A DNA stretch of 7,021 nt from an uncultured Chthoniobacterales bacterium (GCA_955652155.1 CATPAT010000164.1:1-7021); one strand, 5' to 3'. Counted from the first letter of the stretch, positions 1 to 6,286 are shown. Numbers and translations are program-made. The notes: generated from the sequence alone by a model not told the origin.

Positions 1-532
1 GCGTACCAACGATCACGGCAAACACCGCTGCAACGATCGATCCCCACAAAACGGCAAGCAGACCCGCGCGGCCGTGTTCGACCTCAGAAGCGTGCTCGGA
101 GCCACCGCTGCTGCCGACCTTCAGCACTTCAGCGCAAGCCACTCCTTCCGGATACGGCAAATCGGATTGCGTTACCAACGCGCGACGCAGCGGAATGGAA
201 TACATCACACCTAGAATTCCCCCGAGTGCGCAAATCCAGAACGAGGTCCAGAAGGGAAATTCAGTCCAATACCCGATCATGATCAAACCCGGCAGCACGA
301 AAATAATCGACGACAACGTGCCCGCGGCAGAGGCGACCGTCTGCACGATATTGTTTTCCTGAATTGTTGCATCCCGGAAGGCGCGCAGTATCGCCATCGA
401 AATCACCGCTGCCGGAATCGATGTGGAAAAAGTGAGACCGGCCTTGAGCCCAAAGTACACATTGGCCGCGGTGAACACCAAGGTGATAACGATGCCTATG
501 ATAAGGCCGCGGAAAGTAAGTTCTTTACGCAT
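1..532 (-). CDS. OPT family oligopeptide transporter, N-terminal part (C-terminus outside the window)
   Basis: Translation from the ATG at 532 gives 177 codons and stays open to the left edge, so this is the N-terminal part of a protein that is usually over 600 residues. OPT proteins are inner-membrane secondary transporters taking up peptides or metal chelates; the substrate here cannot be told. Visible family signatures are AANVYFGLKAGLTFSTSIPA (residues 22-41), ISMAILRAF (44-52), ENNIVQTVASAAGTLSS (59-75) and DLPYPEGVACAEVLKVG (124-140). About five hydrophobic segments fall near 9-29, 35-50, 64-88, 92-112 and 157-175; residues 141-155 form a polar loop. The start is the only candidate: no ATG, GTG or TTG lies in frame between it and the upstream TGA. 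There is no recognisable ribosome binding site. It runs in the same direction as nagZ, 104 bp away. Family assignment is firm. Confidence 0.92.
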   Translation of the reverse strand, partial: MRKELTFRGLIIGIVITLVFTAANVYFGLKAGLTFSTSIPAAVISMAILRAFRDATIQENNIVQTVASAAGTLSSIIFVLPGLIMIGYWTEFPFWTSFWICALGGILGVMYSIPLRRALVTQSDLPYPEGVACAEVLKVGSSGGSEHASEVEHGRAGLLAVLWGSIVAAVFAVIVGT

Positions 533-590
533 GTTCGCTAGGATGTAGACCGATCGACGCGAGCGGAGAATAGGGTGGAACCGCCGAATG

Positions 591-615
591 GGTCAAGACG
601 GCGTAGTCTTTGACC
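591..615 (-). other. Stem-loop in the gap between nagZ and the OPT gene
   Basis: GGTCAAGAC at 591-599 pairs with GTCTTTGACC at 606-615, giving 9 base pairs with one bulged T and a 6-base loop (600-605). It lies 22 bases past the nagZ stop and 59 bases before the OPT start in the direction of transcription. No T-run follows on either strand, so it is not a standard intrinsic terminator. It could slow or end nagZ transcription, protect the 3' end, or structure the leader of the OPT gene. The rest of the 533-636 gap shows nothing else. Confidence 0.4.
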
Positions 616-636
616 TCGCGCGACGGCCCTGAGCTC

Positions 637-1737
637 TTAATAAGTCTCCACTGGTGAGCGTTTGCCGTCTTCCACACTGCGTTGTTTGGCACGCTCCTCG
701 CCGAGCGTGGCGACGCGCAGCTCCCAGATCTCGTTGTCGATCTTGCGAAACGCAGCTTCGGAAAACTCGTGCGGCGGTTGCATCTGTTTCTTGAACGCTG
801 CGACGCTTGAAAGCGCGCGGTCGATTTGTTCACGCGGCAACGTGCCAAGGATCCGCTGCACGTTTTCGATTTCGGGGATACGATGGCAAATCATGACCAG
901 ATCGTTTCCAGCACCGATCGCGAGACGAATTGTTTGTTGGAGGCTGTAACCGTTCAAGATCGCACCCATGTCGAGGTCGTCGGTCATAATCAATCCGTCG
1001 AAGCCAAACTCACTTCGAAGAAGATCGGTAATGACCGGTCGCGATAAGCTCGCCGGAGTCTTCTGCAGTTTGAGCGACGGATACCAGCCGTGACAAATCA
1101 TCATGCTGTCGACTCTGTCGATTAACTTCTGAAACACCGCCAGCTCGTTCGCATCCAATTCTTCGCGTGTCCGATCGATCTTCGGCAGTTCGTAATGCGC
1201 GTCCGATTTCGCGGCCGAGTATCCGGGAAAATGTTTGCCGCAGCTCGCGATCCCCTGCTTTCGCATCGCATCGTTGAAGGCTCCCGCATTACGCACGACC
1301 TGCTCAACTGTTTTGCCGTAACAGCGGCCGCGCAACGAATTGTCGGCGTTGTCGTCGAAAGAAATGTCGAGCACCGGACAGAGATCCAGATTGAATCCGA
1401 ACACGCGCAACAAACGTCCGGTGACATCTCCATGCCGCCGGATAAGATCGACATCGTCTTTGTCGCGCAACTGCTGGGCGTTGGGCGGTTCGTTTCCGAT
1501 CAAGCGCAATCGCGATACGCGTCCGCCTTCCTGATCGACGGTGATGATCGGTTCCGTTGAACTCAAATCGCGCAAATCGTCGATTAGTTTGCGCAATTGC
1601 GTCGCGCTTTCGATGTTGCGCCCGAAAAGAATGAAACCGCCCGGCTGCACCCGCCGGAACAACTCCGCGCTGGCGGCATCGAGTTCTTTGCCAGGAACGC
1701 CGCAGAGTATCAGTTGACCGAGCGAACTGTCGTTCAT
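637..1737 (-). CDS. nagZ: Glycoside hydrolase family 3, beta-N-acetylhexosaminidase (NagZ-like)
   Basis: A 366-residue protein with no signal peptide, so probably cytoplasmic. NagZ removes GlcNAc from GlcNAc-anhydroMurNAc muropeptides during peptidoglycan recycling. Seen in order: GGFILFGRNI (33-42), VDQEGGRV (67-74), the NagZ-type loop KHFPG (168-172) followed by SDAHYELP (178-185), MICHGWYP (213-220), and MTDDLDMGAI (251-260). By family analogy D253 is the nucleophile, and D179 and H181 form the Asp-His acid/base dyad. The loop between KHFPG and DAH has the usual spacing, but the common HGDT is replaced by YSAA and DSH by DAH. The length fits single-domain NagZ enzymes (about 340-400). The ATG at 1737 has no alternative start between it and the divergent nadD. 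The charged tail (about 345-366) is unusual and not needed for the fold. It is divergent from nadD across 53 bp. Family 3 is certain; exact substrate is inferred from the Asp-His motif. Confidence 0.88.
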   Translation of the reverse strand: MNDSSLGQLILCGVPGKELDAASAELFRRVQPGGFILFGRNIESATQLRKLIDDLRDLSSTEPIITVDQEGGRVSRLRLIGNEPPNAQQLRDKDDVDLIRRHGDVTGRLLRVFGFNLDLCPVLDISFDDNADNSLRGRCYGKTVEQVVRNAGAFNDAMRKQGIASCGKHFPGYSAAKSDAHYELPKIDRTREELDANELAVFQKLIDRVDSMMICHGWYPSLKLQKTPASLSRPVITDLLRSEFGFDGLIMTDDLDMGAILNGYSLQQTIRLAIGAGNDLVMICHRIPEIENVQRILGTLPREQIDRALSSVAAFKKQMQPPHEFSEAAFRKIDNEIWELRVATLGEERAKQRSVEDGKRSPVETY

Positions 1738-1790
1738 AACTTCGCAACTTAGATGTCGATGCTGACGGTGCGAACGAAAAAGCGGTTGGA
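1738..1790. promoter_or_regulatory. Divergent intergenic region between nagZ and nadD
   Basis: These 53 bp separate the start codons of two genes read outward, so promoter elements or 5' leaders for both must lie here or inside the neighbouring coding sequence. I see no convincing -35/-10 pair and no strong ribosome binding site for either gene; before nadD there is only GGTTGGA directly against the ATG. The call rests on gene layout alone. Confidence 0.35.
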
Positions 1791-2357
1791 ATGAGAAAAA
1801 TCGGCATCTACGGCGGAACGTTCGATCCGATTCATCACGGCCATTTGATTCTTGCCCGCCAAGCGTGCGAAGAACTTGGGCTCGACCAATTGATCTTTGT
1901 TCCAGCCGCGCTATCGCCGTTCAAGAAAGCGGCGTACGCGAGCGGCGAAGCGCGATGGTCGATGTTGCAAGCGGCCATTGAAGGCCAGGACGGATTTTCG
2001 GCTGACGACTGTGAATTAAAACGGCCGCCGCCTTCCTATAGCATCGACACCGTGCTGCAAATTCGTGAGCGCAAGCCCAAGACTGAATTATTTTGGCTGA
2101 TCGGTGCGGACAACGTGAGCGGATTAGATAAATGGCATCGTTCGGCCGAACTGAAGAAGCTCGTGCAATTCGTGGTGCTCGACCGCTCTCTCCGCGCGTT
2201 GAAGCAACCTTTTCCCGTCATTCAACGCAACATCGACATATCGGCGACTGAAATCCGAAACCGAGTTGCATCCGGCCGCCCCATCCGCTATCTCGTTCCT
2301 CGGGCCGTGGAAGAAATTGTTCGCCGCGAAAATCTTTACCGGGAATCAGCGACATAA
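1791..2357 (+). CDS. nadD: Nicotinate-nucleotide adenylyltransferase
   Basis: NadD joins nicotinate mononucleotide to ATP to give deamido-NAD and pyrophosphate, the shared late step of NAD synthesis, in the cytoplasm. The 188-residue protein has the usual family length. It shows GGTFDPIHHGHL (8-19) with the nucleotidyltransferase HxGH motif at H15-H18, SYSIDTV (82-88, usually SYTIDTL), FWLIGADN (101-108), the W115-H116 pair, and ISATEIRNRV (150-159), the C-terminal ISxTxIR phosphate-binding motif. The usual PHK near residue 43 reads PFK. The start is the first ATG of the frame and places the GGTFDP strand correctly. The gene runs directly into rsfS, a common bacterial pairing: the nadD stop TAA (2355-2357) overlaps the codon where RsfS homology begins. 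Its substrate is the product of the CinA deamidase domain encoded downstream. Confidence 0.96.
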   Translation: MRKIGIYGGTFDPIHHGHLILARQACEELGLDQLIFVPAALSPFKKAAYASGEARWSMLQAAIEGQDGFSADDCELKRPPPSYSIDTVLQIRERKPKTELFWLIGADNVSGLDKWHRSAELKKLVQFVVLDRSLRALKQPFPVIQRNIDISATEIRNRVASGRPIRYLVPRAVEEIVRRENLYRESAT

Positions 2358-2395
2358 CCGCAAAACAGTTAGCCACGACTTGCGCCGAGCTTGCC
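2354..2395 (+). other. Probable missing N-terminus of RsfS, with ATA in the start position
   Basis: The rsfS frame stays open upstream of its first standard start (TTG 2396), and the 14 codons from 2354 read ITAKQLATTCAELA. This continues smoothly into LNKKAEEIVVLD and resembles the first helix of RsfS proteins. Counted against the E. coli protein as I recall it, the ATA at 2354 falls exactly where the initiator Met belongs. The ATA forms ATAA with the nadD stop. An ancestral ATGA (TGA stop plus ATG start) would differ by one G-to-A change. No ATG, GTG or TTG exists between here and 2282 in this frame. GGGAA at 2341-2345 is a weak possible ribosome binding site. Homology is seen; use of ATA as a start is inference. 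Confidence 0.6.
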
Positions 2396-2719
2396 TTGAA
2401 CAAGAAGGCCGAAGAGATTGTCGTGCTCGATCTGGCCGGCATCTCCAGCTTCACCGATTTCTTCGTCATTTGCTCGGCAACGTCGGAGCCCCAACTCAAG
2501 GCCATTGCCAACGAGATTGAGACTCGATTACGAGACGATCATAATCTGCGCGCCGCCGCGATTGACGGCTTCCCGGCGAGTCAATGGATCGTCCTCGATT
2601 ATCTCGAAGTCGTCATCCACATCTTCCATCGCGACAAGCGCGCGTTTTACAGTCTGGAAGATTTATGGGGCGACGCGCCACGGGTCGCATGGGAAGCGGC
2701 CGCGGCCAGCGCCAGCTGA
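2396..2719 (+). CDS. rsfS: Ribosomal silencing factor RsfS (DUF143 / Iojap family)
   Basis: RsfS binds ribosomal protein uL14 on the large subunit and blocks joining of the subunits when nutrients are scarce. From the TTG at 2396 the product is 107 residues; from the ATA at 2354 it would be 121. Family features counted from the TTG: KKAEEIVVLDL (3-13), ISSFTDFFVICSATSEPQ (16-33) with the typical TDF/CSA core, DGFPASQWIVLDY (57-69), EVVIHIF (71-77) and YSLEDLWGDAP (85-95) with the conserved LW. The last dozen residues are Ala-rich. It directly follows nadD, and the two are very likely cotranscribed. The TTG start would lose about the first helix of the fold, so the true start is probably upstream at the overlap with the nadD stop. 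Neither site has a strong ribosome binding site. Family identity is secure; the start is not. Confidence 0.92.
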   Translation: MNKKAEEIVVLDLAGISSFTDFFVICSATSEPQLKAIANEIETRLRDDHNLRAAAIDGFPASQWIVLDYLEVVIHIFHRDKRAFYSLEDLWGDAPRVAWEAAAASAS

Positions 2720-2720
2720 G

Positions 2721-2747
2721 TCAGCGATCCGCCAATTATTTCGCTGA
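2721..2747. terminator. Possible bidirectional stem-loop at the convergent rsfS / FKBP ends
   Basis: TCAGCGA (2721-2727) and TCGCTGA (2741-2747) form a 7-bp perfect inverted repeat with a 13-base loop. It spans the 16-bp gap between the rsfS and FKBP stop codons, where a terminator serving both strands would be expected. There is no T-run on either side, and a 7-bp match in GC-rich DNA can arise by chance, so the call is weak. Confidence 0.25.
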
Positions 2748-3458
2748 TGGCGAAGGCGTTGCGCTCGCATCACCAGCTTGCGGCGATTTCACGTCCATCA
2801 GCTCCACTTCGAAAATCAGGGGCGAATTCGGTGGAATTCCCGGTCGACCTTGCTCGCCGTAGGCGAGATTCGCCGGGATGAAAAGTTGGAGCTTGGAGCC
2901 GACCTTCATCAACTGGAGGGCCTCGGTCCAGCCTTTGATGACACCGCTAACTGGAAACGTTGCCGGTTGACCGCGCTTATAAGAACTGTCGAATTCAGTT
3001 CCATCCGTCAACGTGCCGCGGTAATTGACCGTGACGGTGTCGCTACTTTTCGGCTGCGCGCCACTGCCTTCTTTCAATACTTTGTACTGCAAACCGCTCC
3101 CAGTCGTTTTGACGCCTTCCTTTGTTTTGTTTGCGGCGAGAAATTTTTCCGCCTCAGCCGCGTTCTTTTGAGCGGTCTCTGTTAGTTTTTGTTGCATATC
3201 TTTTTCGAATGCCGTCATTGTATCCCTGACTTCCTGCTCACTCATGAGCGGTTTTCTGCCGGACAGAGCGTCTTTGAATCCGGCCGTGAACGCGTCCTGG
3301 TTCACATCGACGTTCTGCCGTTTGAAATTAAAACCAACATTGAGGCCGATGGCATAGCTGGCCTTGTCTTTTAAATCTTTCAGTTCGGGCGGTTTTTCTT
3401 CCGCCAACACGCTGACTGCGAAGGACAAAGCAACGGCGCTAAGTAGAATAGATTTCAT
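2736..3458 (-). CDS. Secreted FKBP-type peptidyl-prolyl cis-trans isomerase (Mip/FkpA type)
   Basis: This enzyme speeds cis-trans isomerisation of prolyl bonds and probably assists folding of exported proteins in the periplasm or at the outer membrane. From the ATG at 3458 it has 240 residues: a signal peptide (1-19, cleavage likely after VLA), an FKBP N-terminal dimerisation region (about 28-115; KASYAIGLNVG at 32-42 is typical of Mip/FkpA), a Lys/Glu/Ala-rich linker helix, and the catalytic FKBP domain (about 138-222). Binding-pocket residues visible are Y146, F156, D157, V173, I174, W177, Y200 and F216, and the loop AYGEQGRPGIPPNSPLIFE is intact. The last 18 residues are an Ala/Ser/Pro-rich tail. 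A longer reading from 3542 is open, but it would put 28 residues before the signal peptide and overlap the divergent gene, so 3458 is preferred. It has no clear ribosome binding site. Confidence 0.94.
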   Translation of the reverse strand: MKSILLSAVALSFAVSVLAEEKPPELKDLKDKASYAIGLNVGFNFKRQNVDVNQDAFTAGFKDALSGRKPLMSEQEVRDTMTAFEKDMQQKLTETAQKNAAEAEKFLAANKTKEGVKTTGSGLQYKVLKEGSGAQPKSSDTVTVNYRGTLTDGTEFDSSYKRGQPATFPVSGVIKGWTEALQLMKVGSKLQLFIPANLAYGEQGRPGIPPNSPLIFEVELMDVKSPQAGDASATPSPSAK

Positions 3459-3520
3459 AAATTGAGATTGCGAATGTGATTGCGCTTTAATCTGGAACAG
3501 CGCAGAAAGTTGCAACGCTA
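3459..3520. promoter_or_regulatory. Divergent intergenic region between the FKBP gene and the secreted-protein gene
   Basis: These 62 bp lie between two outward-reading start codons and should hold promoters for both genes. On the plus strand TTGAGA (3462-3467) and TTTAAT (3486-3491) lie 18 bases apart and resemble a weak sigma-70 pair, but this match is too loose to stand alone. AGAAAG at 3501-3506 is at most a weak ribosome binding site for the GTG at 3521. Confidence 0.3.
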
Positions 3521-4345
3521 GTGGAGAAACCGCGCTCGTCAACCCAGCATCGCACCGGCCGCATCTGTGCGATTTGCCTGCTCTTTATTGCATCCGCCGG
3601 GACGGATTGGGCGGAACCGGTTCGTATCTCCGATGCCGACGCGCGTCGAATCGGGAAAAAGATTTGGCAGAACGAAAGTAACGGCAGTGTGGCCGGCCTT
3701 ACCGCCTGGAACGCCGGGGAAAATTTCGCTTCCCTTGGAATTGGTCATTTCATTTGGTATCCCCAAGGCGTGCACGGTCCGTTCGATGAAAGCTTCCCAA
3801 AACTCCTCGCGTTCACGCGCGAACGGGACGTCGCCATTCCTGCGTGGCTCAACCAATCCTCCGCCTGTCCCTGGAACTCGCGCGCCGAATTTTCCGGCGC
3901 GCAGAATTCCGAGCAAATGCGCGAACTTCGGCAATTTTTATCGCGAACAATCGATCTTCAGGCGCAATTCATGGTTGCGCGTTTGCAACAATCACTCGGC
4001 AAGATGCTCGACGAAGCCGCACCGGCGGATCGCGCCAATGTAGAGCGCCAGTTTGCGCGCGTGGCGAGCACCCCGCACGGCTGTTATGCCTTGGTCGATT
4101 ACGTGAACTTCAAAGGCGAAGGCGTTTTGCACACCGAACGTTATCGCGGCGAAGGCTGGGGATTACTGCAAGTGCTCAAACAAATGCACGGCAGCGAAAA
4201 TGGTCCGAGCGCCGCACGCGAATTTTCGAGTTCCGCGGCTGCAATGTTGCGTCGCCGCGTCCAGAATTCGCCGCCGGAACGACACGAGGCCAGTTGGTTG
4301 CCAGGCTGGCTCAATCGCGTTCACAGCTATAGCGAAAATTCATGA
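3521..4345 (+). CDS. Secreted conserved protein of unknown function with a lysozyme-like motif
   Basis: The product is 274 residues from a GTG start. The N-terminus has a basic region (to R14), a hydrophobic core (15-28) and a likely cleavage near DWA-EP (29-33), so it is probably exported. I recognise the type as a conserved hypothetical but cannot name a family. Strong-looking blocks are NESNG (51-55), LTAWNAGENFASLGIGHFIW (60-79), CPWNSRAEF (116-124), LVDYVNFKGEG (191-201), ERYRGEGWGLLQVL (206-219) and SPPERHEASWLPGWLNR (250-266). The first two blocks recall the E...T-[IL]GIGH hairpin of T4-type lysozymes: E52 would match the catalytic Glu and S71 the Thr before GIGH, with about four extra residues between. 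The rest does not resemble T4 lysozyme to my eye. It overlaps the L,D-transpeptidase gene by 4 bp (ATGA), which supports a cell-wall role. Peptidoglycan hydrolase activity is inference; it could instead be a binding or scaffold protein. Confidence 0.78.
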   Translation: MEKPRSSTQHRTGRICAICLLFIASAGTDWAEPVRISDADARRIGKKIWQNESNGSVAGLTAWNAGENFASLGIGHFIWYPQGVHGPFDESFPKLLAFTRERDVAIPAWLNQSSACPWNSRAEFSGAQNSEQMRELRQFLSRTIDLQAQFMVARLQQSLGKMLDEAAPADRANVERQFARVASTPHGCYALVDYVNFKGEGVLHTERYRGEGWGLLQVLKQMHGSENGPSAAREFSSSAAAMLRRRVQNSPPERHEASWLPGWLNRVHSYSENS

Positions 4346-4935
4346 AACGAGTTTGCCTGACAACAATCATCGTCGTGGCAGCGGTCGCGCTCGCCGGATT
4401 GGCCAGAGCGCAATTGTTCGGGCCGAAAATGAAGAAACCGGGCGAGCTGATTCAAAAGCAAGTGCCGATGAAGGTGAACCAAGACCTGCTTAAGCAAGCG
4501 ACGGCGGAGAATACCCACATCGTGGTTTCCATTCCCAAACAGCGCGCCTATCTCATGATTGGTGAGGAAATCGTCGCGGACGGACCGGTTTCATCCGGCA
4601 AACGCGGACACGAAACGCCGCGCGGACACTTTACTGTCATGGAGAAGGATCCGAATCATCATTCCAGTCTCTACGGCGACTTCGTAGATCGTTCGGGTCG
4701 AGTGGTGCGTGCCGGTGTCAGCGCCCACATTGATTCTGCACCGAGCGGTACGCATTTTGCCGGCGCGACAATGAAATGGTTTCTCCGTCTCACGGGCGAG
4801 GGAGTCGGGATGCACATCGGAATCTTGCCAGGATATCCCGCGTCGCACGGTTGCATTCGCGAATCGGTTGACGGCGCGAAATTGTTTTACGATCACGCCA
4901 AAGTCGGAACCCCCGTCGACGTCGGCGATTTTTAA
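4342..4935 (+). CDS. L,D-transpeptidase (YkuD domain), secreted
   Basis: L,D-transpeptidases form 3-3 peptidoglycan cross-links or attach proteins to the wall, outside the cytoplasmic membrane, using an active-site Cys. The 197-residue product has a signal peptide (1-23, cleavage after ARA). The YkuD domain starts near HIVVSIPKQRAYLM (59-72) and includes VSSGKRGHETPRGHFTV (83-99). The catalytic motif spans 158-173 with H158, S168, H169, G170, nucleophile C171 and R173. The domain ends with GTPVDV (189-194) close to the C-terminus, so nothing is missing. No LysM or other wall-binding domain is present; residues 24-58 are a short linker. Its ATG shares ATGA with the stop of the preceding secreted-protein gene, so translation is probably coupled and there is no separate ribosome binding site. 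Whether it cross-links, anchors a lipoprotein or acts as a carboxypeptidase cannot be told. Confidence 0.94.
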   Translation: MKRVCLTTIIVVAAVALAGLARAQLFGPKMKKPGELIQKQVPMKVNQDLLKQATAENTHIVVSIPKQRAYLMIGEEIVADGPVSSGKRGHETPRGHFTVMEKDPNHHSSLYGDFVDRSGRVVRAGVSAHIDSAPSGTHFAGATMKWFLRLTGEGVGMHIGILPGYPASHGCIRESVDGAKLFYDHAKVGTPVDVGDF

Positions 4936-4968
4936 TCGGCCGACTGCTCATTCTCATCGACCCTGACC

Positions 4969-4984
4969 TTGATCACGTGATCAA
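4969..4984. repeat. Perfect 16-bp palindrome over the cinA stop codon
   Basis: TTGATCACGTGATCAA reads the same on both strands and covers the last codons and stop of cinA (stop at 4973-4975), next to the 37-bp convergent gap after the L,D-transpeptidase gene. It has no loop, so it is a better candidate for a protein-binding or chance palindrome than for a terminator hairpin. The gap itself (4936-4972) also has a short TCGGCCGA palindrome and no T-run of note. Confidence 0.6.
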
Positions 4985-6205
4985 TTTGCGCCGCAGCATC
5001 TCGAATGCAGCCTGGGCAGTCAGTTGCTTGAACGTCTCGCGGTCGCTCGGGAAAAATAATTTCTTAACTTTATTCTCCGCTTCAGACGCGAGTGCTACGT
5101 AGACCGTGCCGACCGGTTTCTCCTCCGAACCGCCGCTAGGCCCGGCAATTCCGGTCGTCGCCAGCGCATATGTCGATCCTGCGCGCTTCCGCGCGCCCTC
5201 AGCCATTGCTCGTGCGACTTGTTCGCTAACAGCGCCTTGTTCCTTTATTAATTTCGGATCGACTCCGAGCATATCGATCTTGGCCTCGTTTGCGTAACAA
5301 ATATATCCTGCAAGTAAGACTGCGGAGGCACCGGCCACGTTCGTAATCCGGTTCGCAAGTAGTCCGCCAGTGCAGGACTCGGCAATTGCCAGCGTTTGTT
5401 TTTTCTTTGTCAGCAATTTGACCAGCACGTCCTCGAGCGCTTCATCCCCGGCAGTGAAAATCGCGTCGGCGAGCTCTGTGCGAATGATTTGATCGGCCTG
5501 ATCAAGCGCGGCGCGCTCGCCGATGACCCGCACATCCGCTTCGCCCGGTCGCGCACAGTAACCGAGCTCGACTCCCGGAATCGCGAGAATCTTGGTGCCA
5601 ATGGCTTCTTCGATCAACGATTCGCCCATGGACGCGATCTTATAAAACCGGCGCTCAAATCGCGGCGGACCTTTGACGATCGAACGCAGGATCGACATCA
5701 CCGAGTCACGAAACATTGGCTGCAGCTCGCGCGGCGGACCCGGCAGAAGGAAGATGTTCGGCGAACGAATCTTCGGGTTGATGTCCGCCTTTAAATACAA
5801 TCCCGGCGCGCTTCCGTTTTCGTTTGGGAGAATTTGTGCGCCGGCCGGGACTTGAGCCTGCCGGGCAATGCTCGAAACCCATTTGATTCCGCGCGCTTTA
5901 AGCCGCTTCTTCAGCGATTCGATCAACTCGGCGTTCTCGCGCAACTCCAATCCGAGCAACTCAGCAGCGACGTCGCGAGTAATATCGTCGCTCGTTGGAC
6001 CGAGGCCGCCCGTCACAAAAATGATTTCCGCCCGCGAAAATAATTCCTGAAGCGTTTCGCCGATTGCCGGCCCGTCTCCAACGGTTCTTCGTTCCTCAAC
6101 CCGCAATCCAACTGAAAAAATTTCGCGCGCAATGAAAGCCAGATGTGTGTCGTGCACATCGCCCGCAAGAAGCTCGGTGCCGGTGTTAAGAAGGATCGTC
6201 CTCAT
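4973..6205 (-). CDS. cinA: CinA: molybdopterin-binding-like domain fused to nicotinamide-nucleotide deamidase
   Basis: The 410-residue protein has the usual full-length CinA layout and no signal peptide. Residues 1 to about 170 are the MoaB/MogA-like domain (NTGTELLAGD at 7-16, TGGLGPTSDDITRD at 65-78, LLPGPPREL at 153-161), linked in this family to ADP-ribose pyrophosphatase activity. Residues about 258-408 are the PncC domain, which deamidates NMN to nicotinate mononucleotide in pyridine salvage: AESCTGG (275-281, with the likely catalytic Ser), YANEAK (304-309), GAVSEQVA (324-331), TTGIAGPSGG (350-359) and KPVGTVYVAL (363-372). Both domains look intact. A longer start at 6232 adds MFALSFCNS, but homologues begin at MRTILLNTGTE, so 6205 is chosen. 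A 5-bp hairpin (GAGTT/AACTC) sits one base before this ATG. No ribosome binding site is seen. The gene lies 169 bp after clpX on the same strand. Confidence 0.95.
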   Translation of the reverse strand: MRTILLNTGTELLAGDVHDTHLAFIAREIFSVGLRVEERRTVGDGPAIGETLQELFSRAEIIFVTGGLGPTSDDITRDVAAELLGLELRENAELIESLKKRLKARGIKWVSSIARQAQVPAGAQILPNENGSAPGLYLKADINPKIRSPNIFLLPGPPRELQPMFRDSVMSILRSIVKGPPRFERRFYKIASMGESLIEEAIGTKILAIPGVELGYCARPGEADVRVIGERAALDQADQIIRTELADAIFTAGDEALEDVLVKLLTKKKQTLAIAESCTGGLLANRITNVAGASAVLLAGYICYANEAKIDMLGVDPKLIKEQGAVSEQVARAMAEGARKRAGSTYALATTGIAGPSGGSEEKPVGTVYVALASEAENKVKKLFFPSDRETFKQLTAQAAFEMLRRKLIT

Positions 6206-6286
6206 CGAGTTGCAGAAACTCAACGCGAACACAGCAAACGTCCAACCCGCCTTTGCCCGGGACGGGCTCCGCCGTGGCGAGCGCTT

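Noticed and set aside
1195..1560. Plus-strand open frame antisense to nagZ
   Set aside because: Shadow of the nagZ codon bias; no recognisable domain and no start signal.
2266..2520. Open frame spanning the nadD-rsfS junction
   Set aside because: Out of frame with both well-supported genes and resembles neither.
3462..3491. TTGAGA / TTTAAT as a sigma-70 promoter for the secreted-protein gene
   Set aside because: Poor consensus match in a short AT-richer stretch; kept only as a remark in the intergenic entry.
3459..3542. Longer FKBP reading starting at 3542
   Set aside because: It would place 28 residues before a good signal peptide and overlap the divergent gene; the ATG at 3458 begins exactly at the signal peptide.
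6206..6232. Longer CinA reading starting at 6232
   Set aside because: The nine extra residues do not fit the family N-terminus, which begins just before the NTGTEL motif.
6250..6280. GC-rich short stems (GCCC/GGGC and CGCC/GGCG) upstream of cinA
   Set aside because: Four-base stems with tiny loops are expected by chance in GC-rich DNA; could be part of the adjacent repeat but nothing shows it.
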